Shown in pieces: positions 1 to 6,642 of a stretch of 11,977 nt of DNA; the stretch's first letter is position 1; every line of letters starts with the position of its first letter. This DNA comes from Betaproteobacteria bacterium UBA6904 (GTDB lineage Bacteria > Pseudomonadota > Gammaproteobacteria > Burkholderiales > SG8-39). The notes beneath the pieces are model-generated. The model made no database searches. It saw only the letters and a list, made by a program, of their open reading frames with translations, and was not told where the DNA came from. The stretch lies in assembly GCA_002451175.1 (NCBI GenBank), contig DKBI01000071.1, positions 9,459-21,435 on the forward strand, given 5' to 3'. The position numbers and the translations under genes are program-made.

Positions 1-1
1 C

Positions 2-886
2 AACTGGACGCTGCTGGTCAACGACGCGCAGCAGCATGTGCCCGCGCTCGAGCGGCTGATGCGGCAATTCGACTTCCTGCCGCGGGCTCGCATGGACGAC
101 GTCATGGTGAGCTACGCGGCGCCGGGCGGCGGCGTCGGGCCGCACGAGGACTCCTACGACGTGTTCCTGCTGCAGGGCGCGGGGCGCCGCGTCTGGCGGC
201 TGCAGCGGCCCGGCCGCTTTGCGCGCGTGCCGGGATCGCCGCTGCGCCAGATCGCGGATTTCGAACCCGACACCGAGTACCTCGTCGAGCCCGGCGATCT
301 CCTGTATCTGCCGCCCGGATGGGGCCACGACGGCGTGGCGCTCGAGCCGTGCTGGACATTTTCGGTGGGCTGCCGCGCGCCGCGCGGCGCGGAGCTGGCG
401 CTCGCCCTGCTCGACTATCTGCAGGAGCGCGGATTGCCCGACGCGCGTTATCGCGACCCCGGGCTGCGTCCCGTCGCGAAACCGGCGCAGATCGGGGCGG
501 CGCTGGTGCGCTACGCCCGGCGCACGCTGCGCAAGGTGCACTGGAGCGCCGGCGACGTCGCGCGCGTGCTGGGCCGCCACCTGACGGTGCCGAAACCCCA
601 CATCGTGTTCGAGCCGCGCGCGCGCGTGCCGGCCCGCGCCGCGTTTCTGCGTCAGCTCGCGGGCGCGCAGGTCGCGCTCGACGCGCGCTCGCAGCTGCTG
701 TACCGGGGTGCCGAGTTCTTCCTCAACGGCGAGGTGGTCCCGGTGTCCGCCCGGCAGCAGCGGGCGCTTGCGCAACTCGCCGACGAGCGTCGCGCCAGCG
801 GCGCGCACCTCGCGCGCGCCGGCCTCGGCGTCCTGCTGCGCGAGTGGTACGCGGCGGGCGCGATTCGTCTGGAGCCCGGGCGGTGA
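2..886 (+). CDS. roxA: RoxA/YcfD-type 2-oxoglutarate-dependent ribosomal protein oxygenase (5' truncated by window edge)
   Basis: This is the 3' part of a JmjC/cupin-fold oxygenase of the YcfD/RoxA family. The family hydroxylates an arginine of ribosomal protein L16 in the cytoplasm using Fe(II), 2-oxoglutarate and oxygen. The frame is open from base 2 and begins NWTLLV, matching the W-T-L-L-V segment before the cupin core of the family. The iron triad is visible: His at 143-145 and Asp at 149-151 in GPHEDSYDVF, then His at 326-328 in PPGWGHDG. A 'GRRVWRL' strand follows the first two ligands as in the family. The C-terminal ~100 residues fit the family's helical/winged domain. With 294 residues visible against 373 in E. 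coli, roughly 80 N-terminal residues lie upstream. The stop overlaps the GTG of the next gene. The family is clear; the L16 substrate is inferred from it. Confidence 0.88.
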   Translation, partial: NWTLLVNDAQQHVPALERLMRQFDFLPRARMDDVMVSYAAPGGGVGPHEDSYDVFLLQGAGRRVWRLQRPGRFARVPGSPLRQIADFEPDTEYLVEPGDLLYLPPGWGHDGVALEPCWTFSVGCRAPRGAELALALLDYLQERGLPDARYRDPGLRPVAKPAQIGAALVRYARRTLRKVHWSAGDVARVLGRHLTVPKPHIVFEPRARVPARAAFLRQLAGAQVALDARSQLLYRGAEFFLNGEVVPVSARQQRALAQLADERRASGAHLARAGLGVLLREWYAAGAIRLEPGR

Positions 887-1395
887 GCGACGCGCGCCAA
901 CCGGATGCCGCGCCCGCTGCGGATTACGCGCTGTTCGACTCCGAGAGCGGATTTCAGCAGGCGGTGGATCGGTTGCTGGAGCAGCCGGGCCGGGAGCTGC
1001 GCGTGTTCGATCCGGATCTCGTCGGGCTGCGCCTTGGCGCGCCGGAGCGCGTTGCGCGCCTGGAGCGCTTCCTCGGCGCCAGCCGCGCGCGCCGCCTGTA
1101 CGTCGCGCTGCACGACCCCGAGCACCTGGCGCGATTCTGTCCGCGGATGATGGATCTCCTCAAGCGCTACTCGCACGCCGTCCAGGTGCAGCGCACGCAT
1201 GAGGAACTCGGCGAGCTGCGCGACGCGTTTCTCGTGCTCGACGGCATCTCGTTCGTGCGCCGTCCGGAGGCGCGCTTCGCGCGCGGCGTGATCTGCCTCA
1301 ACGACCGCGCGGAGGCGTCCGCCATGCGGGCGCGCTTCCTGGAAATCTGGGCGGCCTCGTACCCGGCGGTCTCGGCGACCACGCTGGGCCTCTGA
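883..1395 (+). CDS. Uncharacterised protein, coupled to the roxA-like gene (DUF7931-like, tentative)
   Basis: This is a 170-residue protein with no signal peptide or membrane segment. I chose the GTG at 883 because it overlaps the preceding stop as GTGA and has a GGAG at 871-874, 8 bases upstream. No ATG lies near. After a short Ala/Pro-rich leader the body alternates strands and helices, with a central ELRVFDPDL strand, RRLYVALHDP, a helix with FCPRMMDLLKRY, then AFLVLDGISFVRR and a closing helix with FLEIWAASYP. The pattern recalls the non-catalytic phospholipase-D-like domain now called DUF7931, seen in betaproteobacteria alone or fused to acetyltransferases. I name that from memory and hold it loosely. 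No HxK catalytic motif is present, so lipase activity is not suggested. The overlap implies translational coupling to the oxygenase. Function unknown. Confidence 0.82.
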   Translation: MSDARQPDAAPAADYALFDSESGFQQAVDRLLEQPGRELRVFDPDLVGLRLGAPERVARLERFLGASRARRLYVALHDPEHLARFCPRMMDLLKRYSHAVQVQRTHEELGELRDAFLVLDGISFVRRPEARFARGVICLNDRAEASAMRARFLEIWAASYPAVSATTLGL

Positions 1396-1404
1396 GTCGG
1401 GCGT

Positions 1405-1415
1405 TGCTATATAAT
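1405..1415 (+). promoter_or_regulatory. Candidate sigma-70 promoter (-10 / extended -10) of the small lipoprotein gene
   Basis: A perfect TATAAT lies at 1410-1415, in an AT-rich patch that stands out from the surrounding GC. It can also be read as an extended -10, TG-C-TATATA, at 1405-1413. No convincing TTGACA-like -35 is seen 16-18 bases upstream, which falls in the end of the previous gene; an extended -10 could compensate. It would give a leader of about 55 bases before the ATG at 1477. Confidence 0.6.
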
Positions 1416-1476
1416 GCGCGCCGCCCACCGTGACACACGGCCGGGCGGATCCTCCTCAAACTGAAAAGGAAAAACG

Positions 1477-1698
1477 ATGAACAAGTCTCTCCTGCTGGCC
1501 GCCGCGGTTGCGGTCACGCTGGCCGCCTGCGGCCAGGAACAGAAACCCGCACCCAAGGCTGCCCCGGCGCCCGCGCCGGCCCCGGCCGCCGCCCCGGCCC
1601 CGGCCCCCGCGCCCGCGCCGGCCGCTGCGCCGGCCGCCGAAGAGAAGAAGGCCGACGCGCCGAAGGCAGACGAGAAGAAAGACGAAGCGAAGAAGTAA
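1477..1698 (+). CDS. Small Ala/Pro-rich and Lys/Glu-rich lipoprotein
   Basis: This is a 73-residue protein with a textbook lipoprotein signal: MNK positive start, a hydrophobic Leu/Ala stretch, and lipobox L-A-A-C with Cys18. Residues 19-20 are Gly-Gln, with no Asp at +2, so outer-membrane sorting is expected. The mature part has two zones. An Ala-Pro repeat tract covers about residues 24-54 and should be an extended, flexible spacer. A charged tail of Lys, Glu, Asp and Ala covers about residues 55-73. AAGGA at 1466-1470 lies 6 bases before the ATG. A TATAAT box precedes it and an intrinsic terminator follows, so it looks monocistronic. Layout resembles other tiny tether-like lipoproteins. 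Low complexity prevents a family assignment, and function is unknown. Confidence 0.85.
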   Translation: MNKSLLLAAAVAVTLAACGQEQKPAPKAAPAPAPAPAAAPAPAPAPAPAAAPAAEEKKADAPKADEKKDEAKK

Positions 1699-1720
1699 GT
1701 CGCTTCGCGTCGCAAGCTGA

Positions 1721-1755
1721 ACGGCGGCCACCGGTTTCCGGTGCCGCCGTTTTTT
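1721..1755 (+). terminator. Rho-independent terminator after the small lipoprotein gene
   Basis: A GC-rich hairpin has its 5' arm at 1721-1734 (ACGGCGGCCACCGG), loop TTT at 1735-1737 and 3' arm at 1738-1750 (CCGGTGCCGCCGT), with one unpaired base. It is followed by a run of six T at 1750-1755. The T run overlaps the stop codon of the convergent minus-strand gene (1754-1756). On the minus strand the hairpin is not followed by a T run, so it mainly terminates plus-strand transcription. Confidence 0.92.
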
Positions 1756-2530
1756 ATCGCAGCTCGCGCCAGCCGAAGCCTTCGGCCTGGCTGGCGATGC
1801 CCACCCAGTCCGCAGTGCATCCCAGCGCGCCCGCCAACGCCTGCCGTGCGAGTTCCGGCCGGTTGTTCTGCTCGGACAGGTGCGCGCCCACGACGTGCTG
1901 CAGTTTCCTGTGCTCGAGCGAACCGAGCAGGCGCGCGCTCGCACCATTGTCCAGATGGCCGAAGGGTCCGGCGACGCGCTCCTTGAGCCACTTGGGATAG
2001 CCGCCCGACCAGAGCAGGTCGAGATCGTGGTTGCATTCCAGCACCAGCGCGTCGCAGCCGGAAAGCGCCGCCTGCACGTGCGCGGTCGGCGCCCCGATGT
2101 CCGTCAGCACGCCGAGACTGCGCGCGCCGTCCGAAAAGACGTACTGGATCGGTTCGCGCGCATCGTGCGGCACGGTGAACGGCCGCACCTCGAGGCTGCC
2201 GACGGCGAAGACCGCGCGCCCGTCGACGACGCGGACCTCGGCGTCGGCCTGGGTGCGGCCCGCCTCCGCCAGCGCCGCGCGCGTGCCGTAGGTGAGGCAC
2301 ACCGTCAGGCGGTGCTGCGCGGCGAACGCAAACGCGTGCCCGGCATGGTCGTCGTGTTCGTGGGTGACGGCGATGGCGGCCAGGTCCGCGGGCACGAGAC
2401 CGAGGCGCGCCAGGCGCCGCTCGGTCTCCCGCGGCGACAGCCCGCAGTCGAGCAGCAGGCGCGTGCCGCCCGATTCGACCACGAGGCAGTTGCCCTTGGA
2501 GCCGCTCGCCAGCGCGGCGAAGCGGATCAC
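1754..2530 (-). CDS. Metallo-beta-lactamase-fold hydrolase, WalJ/YycJ-like
   Basis: This 258-residue cytoplasmic MBL-fold protein starts with RFAALASGSKGN, the S-G-S-x-G-N opening of YycJ/WalJ and related proteins. The metal site is complete: H57-x-H59-x-D61-H62 in THEHDDH, H122 in VPHDA, D144 in LTDIG, and H217 in GAHLSEQNN. CNHD (His168) and GHLDNGASARLL also match the YycJ subgroup. B. subtilis WalJ is described as a 5' exonuclease-like nuclease, so nucleic-acid hydrolysis is plausible, but the substrate is not readable from sequence. The start is GTG at 2530, 28 bases after the bamC stop, with only a weak G-rich ribosome binding site. It is the last gene of the minus-strand run and its stop lies inside the T tract of the convergent terminator. 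Confidence 0.88.
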   Translation of the reverse strand: MIRFAALASGSKGNCLVVESGGTRLLLDCGLSPRETERRLARLGLVPADLAAIAVTHEHDDHAGHAFAFAAQHRLTVCLTYGTRAALAEAGRTQADAEVRVVDGRAVFAVGSLEVRPFTVPHDAREPIQYVFSDGARSLGVLTDIGAPTAHVQAALSGCDALVLECNHDLDLLWSGGYPKWLKERVAGPFGHLDNGASARLLGSLEHRKLQHVVGAHLSEQNNRPELARQALAGALGCTADWVGIASQAEGFGWRELR

Positions 2531-2558
2531 GCGCCCACGGTCCCCGCGGCGCGGCGCG

Positions 2559-3692
2559 TCACTTCAACTGATCGTGCAGCAGGGAGAGTATCCGCCGCGC
2601 CGACGGCGAGACGTCGGCCGCGCCGTCCTTGTTGAGCACGAAGACCTCGCTGGTTTCGTTCACCGCCTTGATCTGCACGCGATACTGCTCCGCCTTGACC
2701 TTCTCGTCCGACGAGCGCCAGAACGCCAGCTTGCCGAGCAGGCCCTCCTCCTGGCTCTTGCGGCTCATGTCCGCCTCGGGGTCGGCATAGCGCACGAAAT
2801 ACAGCCCCTTCTGGCGATCGCGGTCTTCCACCGTGAAGCCGACGCGATCCAGCGCCAGGCCGACGCGCCGCCAGGCGCGGTCGAACGGTTCGAGCACCGC
2901 CAGCAGCTCGCGGCCGTCGGCGCCCTTGCGAATCGCCGCGCGCGCTTCCTGCGGCGCTGCGGCGGCCGTCATCTGCTTCGCCTGCTCCTGCTGCGCGCCC
3001 ATGCGAACCATCAGGCGGCGCAGGAACTCGGCCTCGAGATCGGGGTCCGCCGGGCGCGGTTGCCAGACGGTCTTGTCCTTGCCCTCCGTGGTGTAGATCT
3101 CCATCATCCCGCGGTGGCTGATGTAGACCTCGGTCGCGCCCTCGCCCGCGCGCTCCATCCGCGTGCGGAACTTGTCGCGCTCCGAAGTCGAGTACACCTG
3201 CTCGAGCACCTTGCCGATCGTCGCGCGCACCCAGTCCTGCGGCAGCTTGGCGCGGTTCTCGGCCCAGTCCGTCTCCATCACGCCCGCCTCCGGGATCTCC
3301 ACGCTGATCAGAAATCCGTTCTCGCGCCAGAAATCCTTCACCAGGGGCCACAATTTCTCCGGGTTGTCCTGGACGACGAGCCAGCGCTGGTTGCCGGAAC
3401 GCTCGATGCGCATGCGCTCGATGGCGGGCAGCACCGTCGTCGAGCCGCCGAGCTTCGCCTGCTGCGCGCGCTCGGCCTGAAATCCCGACAGCGTCGCCGC
3501 CCCGCGCCCGGTCTCGGGGACCAGGTAGCGGTTGTCGCGCGCCGGCGTCGTCAGGTCCGGCGGGACCTCCAGCGAGGGCAGCGTGCCGGACGACTTGTAG
3601 TCCACTTTCTTGCCCTCGAGCATCTCGTTCGCCGTGCCGCAGCCGGCGAGCAGCAGCGCCGCGGTGACGACCCCCTTGCGGCCGAGCCTCAT
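2559..3692 (-). CDS. bamC: Outer membrane protein assembly factor BamC (NlpB/DapX) lipoprotein
   Basis: This 377-residue lipoprotein of the BAM complex assists beta-barrel insertion in the outer membrane and binds BamD. The signal peptide ends in lipobox L-L-A-G-C with Cys18. The following flexible segment contains [10 protein letters not shown] at about 41-50, the conserved BamC N-terminal motif. Two helix-grip domains follow: the first at about 85-200, with [20 protein letters not shown] and later VYISHRGM, and the second at about 265-377, with [20 protein letters not shown] and [10 protein letters not shown]. The ATG overlaps the dapA stop as ATGA, with GGAG 8 bases upstream (minus-strand reading of 3701-3704). 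The open frame continues upstream inside dapA, but the lipobox fixes this start. dapA-bamC adjacency is the same as in E. coli, where the gene was once called dapX. Confidence 0.95.
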   Translation of the reverse strand: MRLGRKGVVTAALLLAGCGTANEMLEGKKVDYKSSGTLPSLEVPPDLTTPARDNRYLVPETGRGAATLSGFQAERAQQAKLGGSTTVLPAIERMRIERSGNQRWLVVQDNPEKLWPLVKDFWRENGFLISVEIPEAGVMETDWAENRAKLPQDWVRATIGKVLEQVYSTSERDKFRTRMERAGEGATEVYISHRGMMEIYTTEGKDKTVWQPRPADPDLEAEFLRRLMVRMGAQQEQAKQMTAAAAPQEARAAIRKGADGRELLAVLEPFDRAWRRVGLALDRVGFTVEDRDRQKGLYFVRYADPEADMSRKSQEEGLLGKLAFWRSSDEKVKAEQYRVQIKAVNETSEVFVLNKDGAADVSPSARRILSLLHDQLK

Positions 3693-4594
3693 GCGCGTTT
3701 CTCCACGATGCGCAGCGGCAGCCCGATGCCGGCCTCGCCGAGCGCCTCGCGCACCACTTCGTAGAAACGCTCCGACAGGGGCGTCAGCGGCAGGCGCAGC
3801 CCGTGCTCGATCATGCCCATCTCGGCGAGCGCCCATTTGACCGCGATCGGGTTCGCCTCCACGAACAGGCGCTGGTGCAGCGGCAGCAGCCGCAGGTTGA
3901 TGTCGCGCGACGTGCGCGCATCGCCCGCGAGAGCGCGCGCGCACATCTCGTGCATCAGGCGCGGCGCGACGTTGGCCGTGACGGAAATGACGCCCTGCCC
4001 GCCCAGCAGCATGAGCGCGAGCGCCGTCGAATCCTCGCCGGAGTAGACCGCGAAATTGCGGGGCGCGCGGCGGATGAGGTCCGTGCCGCGCTCGATGCTC
4101 GCCGTCGCGTCCTTGATGCCGATGATGCCGGGAACCTGCGCCAGGCGCAGCGCCGTGTCGTTGTGCAGGTCGGCCACCGTGCGGCCGGGAACGTTGTAGA
4201 GGATGGTCGGGATGTCCACCGCTTCGACGATGCTGCGGAAGTGGCGATACAACCCCTCCTGCGTCGGCCTGTTGTAGTACGGCACGACGGACAGGCAGGC
4301 CGTGGCGCCCGCCTGCTTGGCGGCCTGCGTGAGCTCGACTGCCTCGGCGGTCGAGTTGCCCCCGGTGCCGGCGATGATGGGGATGCGCCCCTGCGCGTGC
4401 TCGACCGCGACGCGGATCAGCTCCTTGTGCTCATCGAAGTCCACGGTCGGCGACTCGCCGGTCGTGCCGACCACGACGATGCCGTCCGTGCCTTCGGCCA
4501 CATGCCAGTCGATGAGCTTGCGAAACCGCGCAAGGTCGAGCCGACCGTCTTCGTGCATCGGCGTGACGATCGCAACCAGGCTGCCGGTAATCAT
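3689..4594 (-). CDS. dapA: 4-hydroxy-tetrahydrodipicolinate synthase
   Basis: DapA condenses pyruvate with aspartate semialdehyde, the committed step to diaminopimelate for lysine and peptidoglycan, in the cytoplasm. The 301-residue product keeps the E. coli numbering of key residues: Thr44-Thr45 in VVGTTGES, Tyr107 in PYYNRP, Tyr133 in ILYNVPGR, Arg138, and the Schiff-base Lys161 in GIKDAT. This indicates a complete (beta/alpha)8 enzyme. The ATG at 4594 is preceded by GAAAGGTGG, an adequate ribosome binding site, and begins [12 protein letters not shown] as expected. Its stop overlaps the bamC start by four bases, so the two are translationally coupled. It lies 35 bases after a methyltransferase gene in the same orientation. 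Feedback inhibition by lysine is a family trait and cannot be judged here. Confidence 0.97.
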   Translation of the reverse strand: MITGSLVAIVTPMHEDGRLDLARFRKLIDWHVAEGTDGIVVVGTTGESPTVDFDEHKELIRVAVEHAQGRIPIIAGTGGNSTAEAVELTQAAKQAGATACLSVVPYYNRPTQEGLYRHFRSIVEAVDIPTILYNVPGRTVADLHNDTALRLAQVPGIIGIKDATASIERGTDLIRRAPRNFAVYSGEDSTALALMLLGGQGVISVTANVAPRLMHEMCARALAGDARTSRDINLRLLPLHQRLFVEANPIAVKWALAEMGMIEHGLRLPLTPLSERFYEVVREALGEAGIGLPLRIVEKRA

Positions 4595-4629
4595 GCGCTG
4601 CCACCTTTCGGAAAACGTAACTTGGAATT

Positions 4630-5136
4630 CTAAACCAGCGCCCGCTGCCGGGCGCACAGCCGCTGCAGCATGGCCGGCCGGGGGGCCGCGAAGCGCCCCT
4701 GCTCGAACGCGAGCACCGCCAGGTGCCCGAAAGCCTCGAGCAGCTCCCCGGGGCGCAGCAGGTACTCGGGATTGGACGGCCGGCCGAAGCGTTCGTTCCC
4801 GGCCATGAATGTCTCGTAGATCAGCACGCCGTCCGGCGCCAGGGCCCCGGCGAGCACCGGCAGCAGCGGCCGGTACAGGTAATTCGTGACGACGATGGTC
4901 CCGAAGCGCTCGGCCGCGAACGGCCACGGGCTGCCGCCTTCCAGGTCCGCCTGCACGAAGCGCACGCCCGGAATCTGCTGCGGCGCGCGGTCTACGGCAA
5001 CCACCTCGCGCCCCTGCGCGGCCAGCCACCGGGCGTGCCGGCCCGCGCCGCAGGCGACGTCCAGCACGGGATCGCGCCGGTCGATCTCCGCCCAGCGCAC
5101 GACCCACGGCGATGGCGCCTCAATCGGCGCGTGCAC
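4630..5136 (-). CDS. TehB-like class I SAM-dependent methyltransferase
   Basis: This 168-residue soluble methyltransferase has motif I at 26-39 ([14 protein letters not shown]), an acidic residue after strand 2 (VVAVD49), QADLEG at 62-67 and [10 protein letters not shown] at 84-93. The segment with [14 protein letters not shown], then the LLRPGELL stretch, is typical of the small TehB-like/Methyltransf group often found in proteobacterial house gene clusters. The substrate is unknown; tellurite detoxification should not be assumed from the resemblance. The start is GTG at 5136, overlapping the end of the preceding methyltransferase gene by 17 bases. The ribosome binding site is weak, which fits coupled translation. 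Length is near the lower end for the family but the fold looks complete, since the N-terminal SPWVVRWA helix precedes motif I. Confidence 0.88.
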   Translation of the reverse strand: MHAPIEAPSPWVVRWAEIDRRDPVLDVACGAGRHARWLAAQGREVVAVDRAPQQIPGVRFVQADLEGGSPWPFAAERFGTIVVTNYLYRPLLPVLAGALAPDGVLIYETFMAGNERFGRPSNPEYLLRPGELLEAFGHLAVLAFEQGRFAAPRPAMLQRLCARQRALV

Positions 5137-5716
5137 CGTTCACCGCGAGGAATTCCCCGTTGCCGAGCGGTACGAGGCACGTCGACCAGCCCGGCTCGGC
5201 ACGCACGGCCGCGATGAAGTCGCGCATCTCGCCCGCATGCGACACCGCGTTGTCCGCGACGAGCAGGCCGCCCGCGCGCACCACGCGTCGCAGATCCGGC
5301 CACCAGCGCGTGTATTCCGAACGCTCTGAATCCAGGAACAGGAGATCGATCGCGGCCTCCTCGGTCCGCTGCAACACGTCCCCGGCGTCCGCATGCACGA
5401 GGTCAATCGAGCCGCCCAGCCCCGAGCGCGCGAAGTTGGCGCGCGCCATCGCCACCTTGTGGTCCGCGCGCTCCACGGTCGTCACGCGGCCGTCGGCCGC
5501 GCGCGCCGCCTCCGCGAGCCACAGCGTGGAGTAGCCGTTGGAGGTGCCGATCTCGAGGATGCGCCGCGCCGCCATCGCGCGCACCAGAACGCCGAGAAAC
5601 TCTCCCGTGTCGCGCGTGATGTTGAGCATGCGCTGCGAGCGTTCCGCGGTCGCCGCGTCGTTCTCGGCGCCGTGGCGTTCGAGCTCGGCGAGCAGGCGGC
5701 CGAGTTCCGGCGTCAC
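5120..5716 (-). CDS. O-methyltransferase-like class I SAM methyltransferase
   Basis: This 198-residue protein resembles COG4122-type O-methyltransferases (the catechol-O-methyltransferase-like group). The N-terminal helix carries the QRMLNITRDTGEFLGVLV stretch, where family members position substrate and cofactor. Motif I is ILEIGTSNGYSTLWLA at 53-68, followed by the acidic VERAD. LLFLDS (Asp129) and LVADNAV (Asp155-Asn156) sit where the family binds its divalent metal. I chose GTG at 5716 because it overlaps the oxyR stop as GTGA and restores the usual N-terminal helix; the first ATG would remove 29 residues. The open frame continues far upstream through oxyR and the permease, but that is an antisense/out-of-frame GC artefact. 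Substrate unknown. Downstream it overlaps the TehB-like methyltransferase. Confidence 0.88.
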   Translation of the reverse strand: MTPELGRLLAELERHGAENDAATAERSQRMLNITRDTGEFLGVLVRAMAARRILEIGTSNGYSTLWLAEAARAADGRVTTVERADHKVAMARANFARSGLGGSIDLVHADAGDVLQRTEEAAIDLLFLDSERSEYTRWWPDLRRVVRAGGLLVADNAVSHAGEMRDFIAAVRAEPGWSTCLVPLGNGEFLAVNGARAD

Positions 5717-6630
5717 GCGCCCGCCCGCAGCTTGGTCACGCCCGGCAAGTCGCACTCGAGAATCGCCTGGCGGATCGCCTCGACCGCCTGCGGCCGCGGA
5801 AAGCTCCGCCGCCAGGCGAGCGCGATGCGCCGCCGCGGCGCGGGCTTGGCGAACGGCCGGATGCGGATCAGGTCGTCGGCCGCGCCGCCGCCCGCCGTCG
5901 AGGTCGACGGCAGCACCGTGATGCCCACCCCGCTCGCCACCATCTGGCGGATCGTTTCCAGCGAGCCGCCTTCGAGCGAGCGCGGCAACGCGCGGCCTCT
6001 CGGCCCGCAGAAATCGAGCACCTGGTCGCGCAGGCAGTGGCCCTCGCCGAGCAGCAGCAGGCTCTCCTTGCGCAGCTCCTCGCCGGAAATCTGCCGGCGC
6101 CGCTCCCACGGATGCCCGGCGGGCATCGCGACGAGAAACGGCTCGTCGTACACCGGCAGCGTCGTGCACCCCGGTTCGTCGAACGGCAGCGCCACCAGGA
6201 TCACGTCCACCTCGCCCTGCTTGAGCAGTTCCGCCAGGCGGTGCGTGTAGCTTTCCTGGATGAAGAGCTGCATCGCGGTCACCTTGCGCCGCAGGATGGC
6301 GACCAGGGGCGGCAGCAGATAGGGTCCGACCGTATAGATCGCCCCCAGGCGCAGACTGCCCGCGAGCGGATCGTGCCCCGTGGCGGCGAGATCGCGGATG
6401 AGCGAGGCGTCCTCCAGCACGCGCTGCGCCTGCTCGACGATCTTCTGCCCCACCGGCGTGACCGAGACTTCGCCCGTGCCGCGCTCGAACAGCGCGACGC
6501 CCAGCTCCTGCTCGAGCTTCTTGATGGCCACCGATAGCGTCGGCTGCGAGACGAAGCACGCTTCGGCGGCGCGGCCGAAATGCCGCTCGCGCGCGACGGC
6601 GACGACATAGCGCAATTCGGTCAGCGTCAT
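5713..6630 (-). CDS. oxyR: Peroxide-sensing LysR-family regulator OxyR
   Basis: This 305-residue LysR regulator has an N-terminal winged helix-turn-helix at about 1-60 (RHFGRAAEACFVSQPTLSVA) and a periplasmic-binding-like sensor domain. The redox pair falls exactly at E. coli positions: Cys199 in GEGHCLRDQ and Cys208 in DFCGPRG. SLETIRQMVASGVGITVLP follows, as in true OxyR. This makes peroxide-driven disulfide switching very likely. In the family the targets are catalase, alkyl hydroperoxide reductase and iron-control genes; none are in this window. It lies 12 bases after the permease stop and overlaps the next methyltransferase start by four bases. Its own ribosome binding site is weak, so its translation may depend on the upstream gene. 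No separate promoter can be seen in the 12-base gap. Confidence 0.95.
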   Translation of the reverse strand: MTLTELRYVVAVARERHFGRAAEACFVSQPTLSVAIKKLEQELGVALFERGTGEVSVTPVGQKIVEQAQRVLEDASLIRDLAATGHDPLAGSLRLGAIYTVGPYLLPPLVAILRRKVTAMQLFIQESYTHRLAELLKQGEVDVILVALPFDEPGCTTLPVYDEPFLVAMPAGHPWERRRQISGEELRKESLLLLGEGHCLRDQVLDFCGPRGRALPRSLEGGSLETIRQMVASGVGITVLPSTSTAGGGAADDLIRIRPFAKPAPRRRIALAWRRSFPRPQAVEAIRQAILECDLPGVTKLRAGA

Positions 6631-6642
6631 GCGCGCGGCCCG

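Noticed and set aside
652..1428. A 258-residue minus-strand open frame opposite the RoxA-like and uncharacterised genes
   Set aside because: It is antisense to coupled genes that have clear motifs or ribosome binding sites, and its translation shows no domain.
1561..1650. Tandem-looking CCG/GCC repeats considered as a DNA repeat element or CRISPR-like array
   Set aside because: The repetition follows the Ala-Pro codons of the lipoprotein in frame. There are no spacers or conserved repeat units beyond the codon pattern.
2292..3764. A 490-residue plus-strand open frame opposite bamC and the MBL gene
   Set aside because: It is antisense to two recognisable genes, rich in Arg/His/Leu/Ala without motifs, and has no ribosome binding site of note.
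4627..4632. TAGAAT on the minus strand before dapA as an internal promoter
   Set aside because: The hexamer overlaps the stop codon of the upstream methyltransferase, and no -35-like hexamer lies 16-18 bases upstream. The evidence is too weak to annotate.
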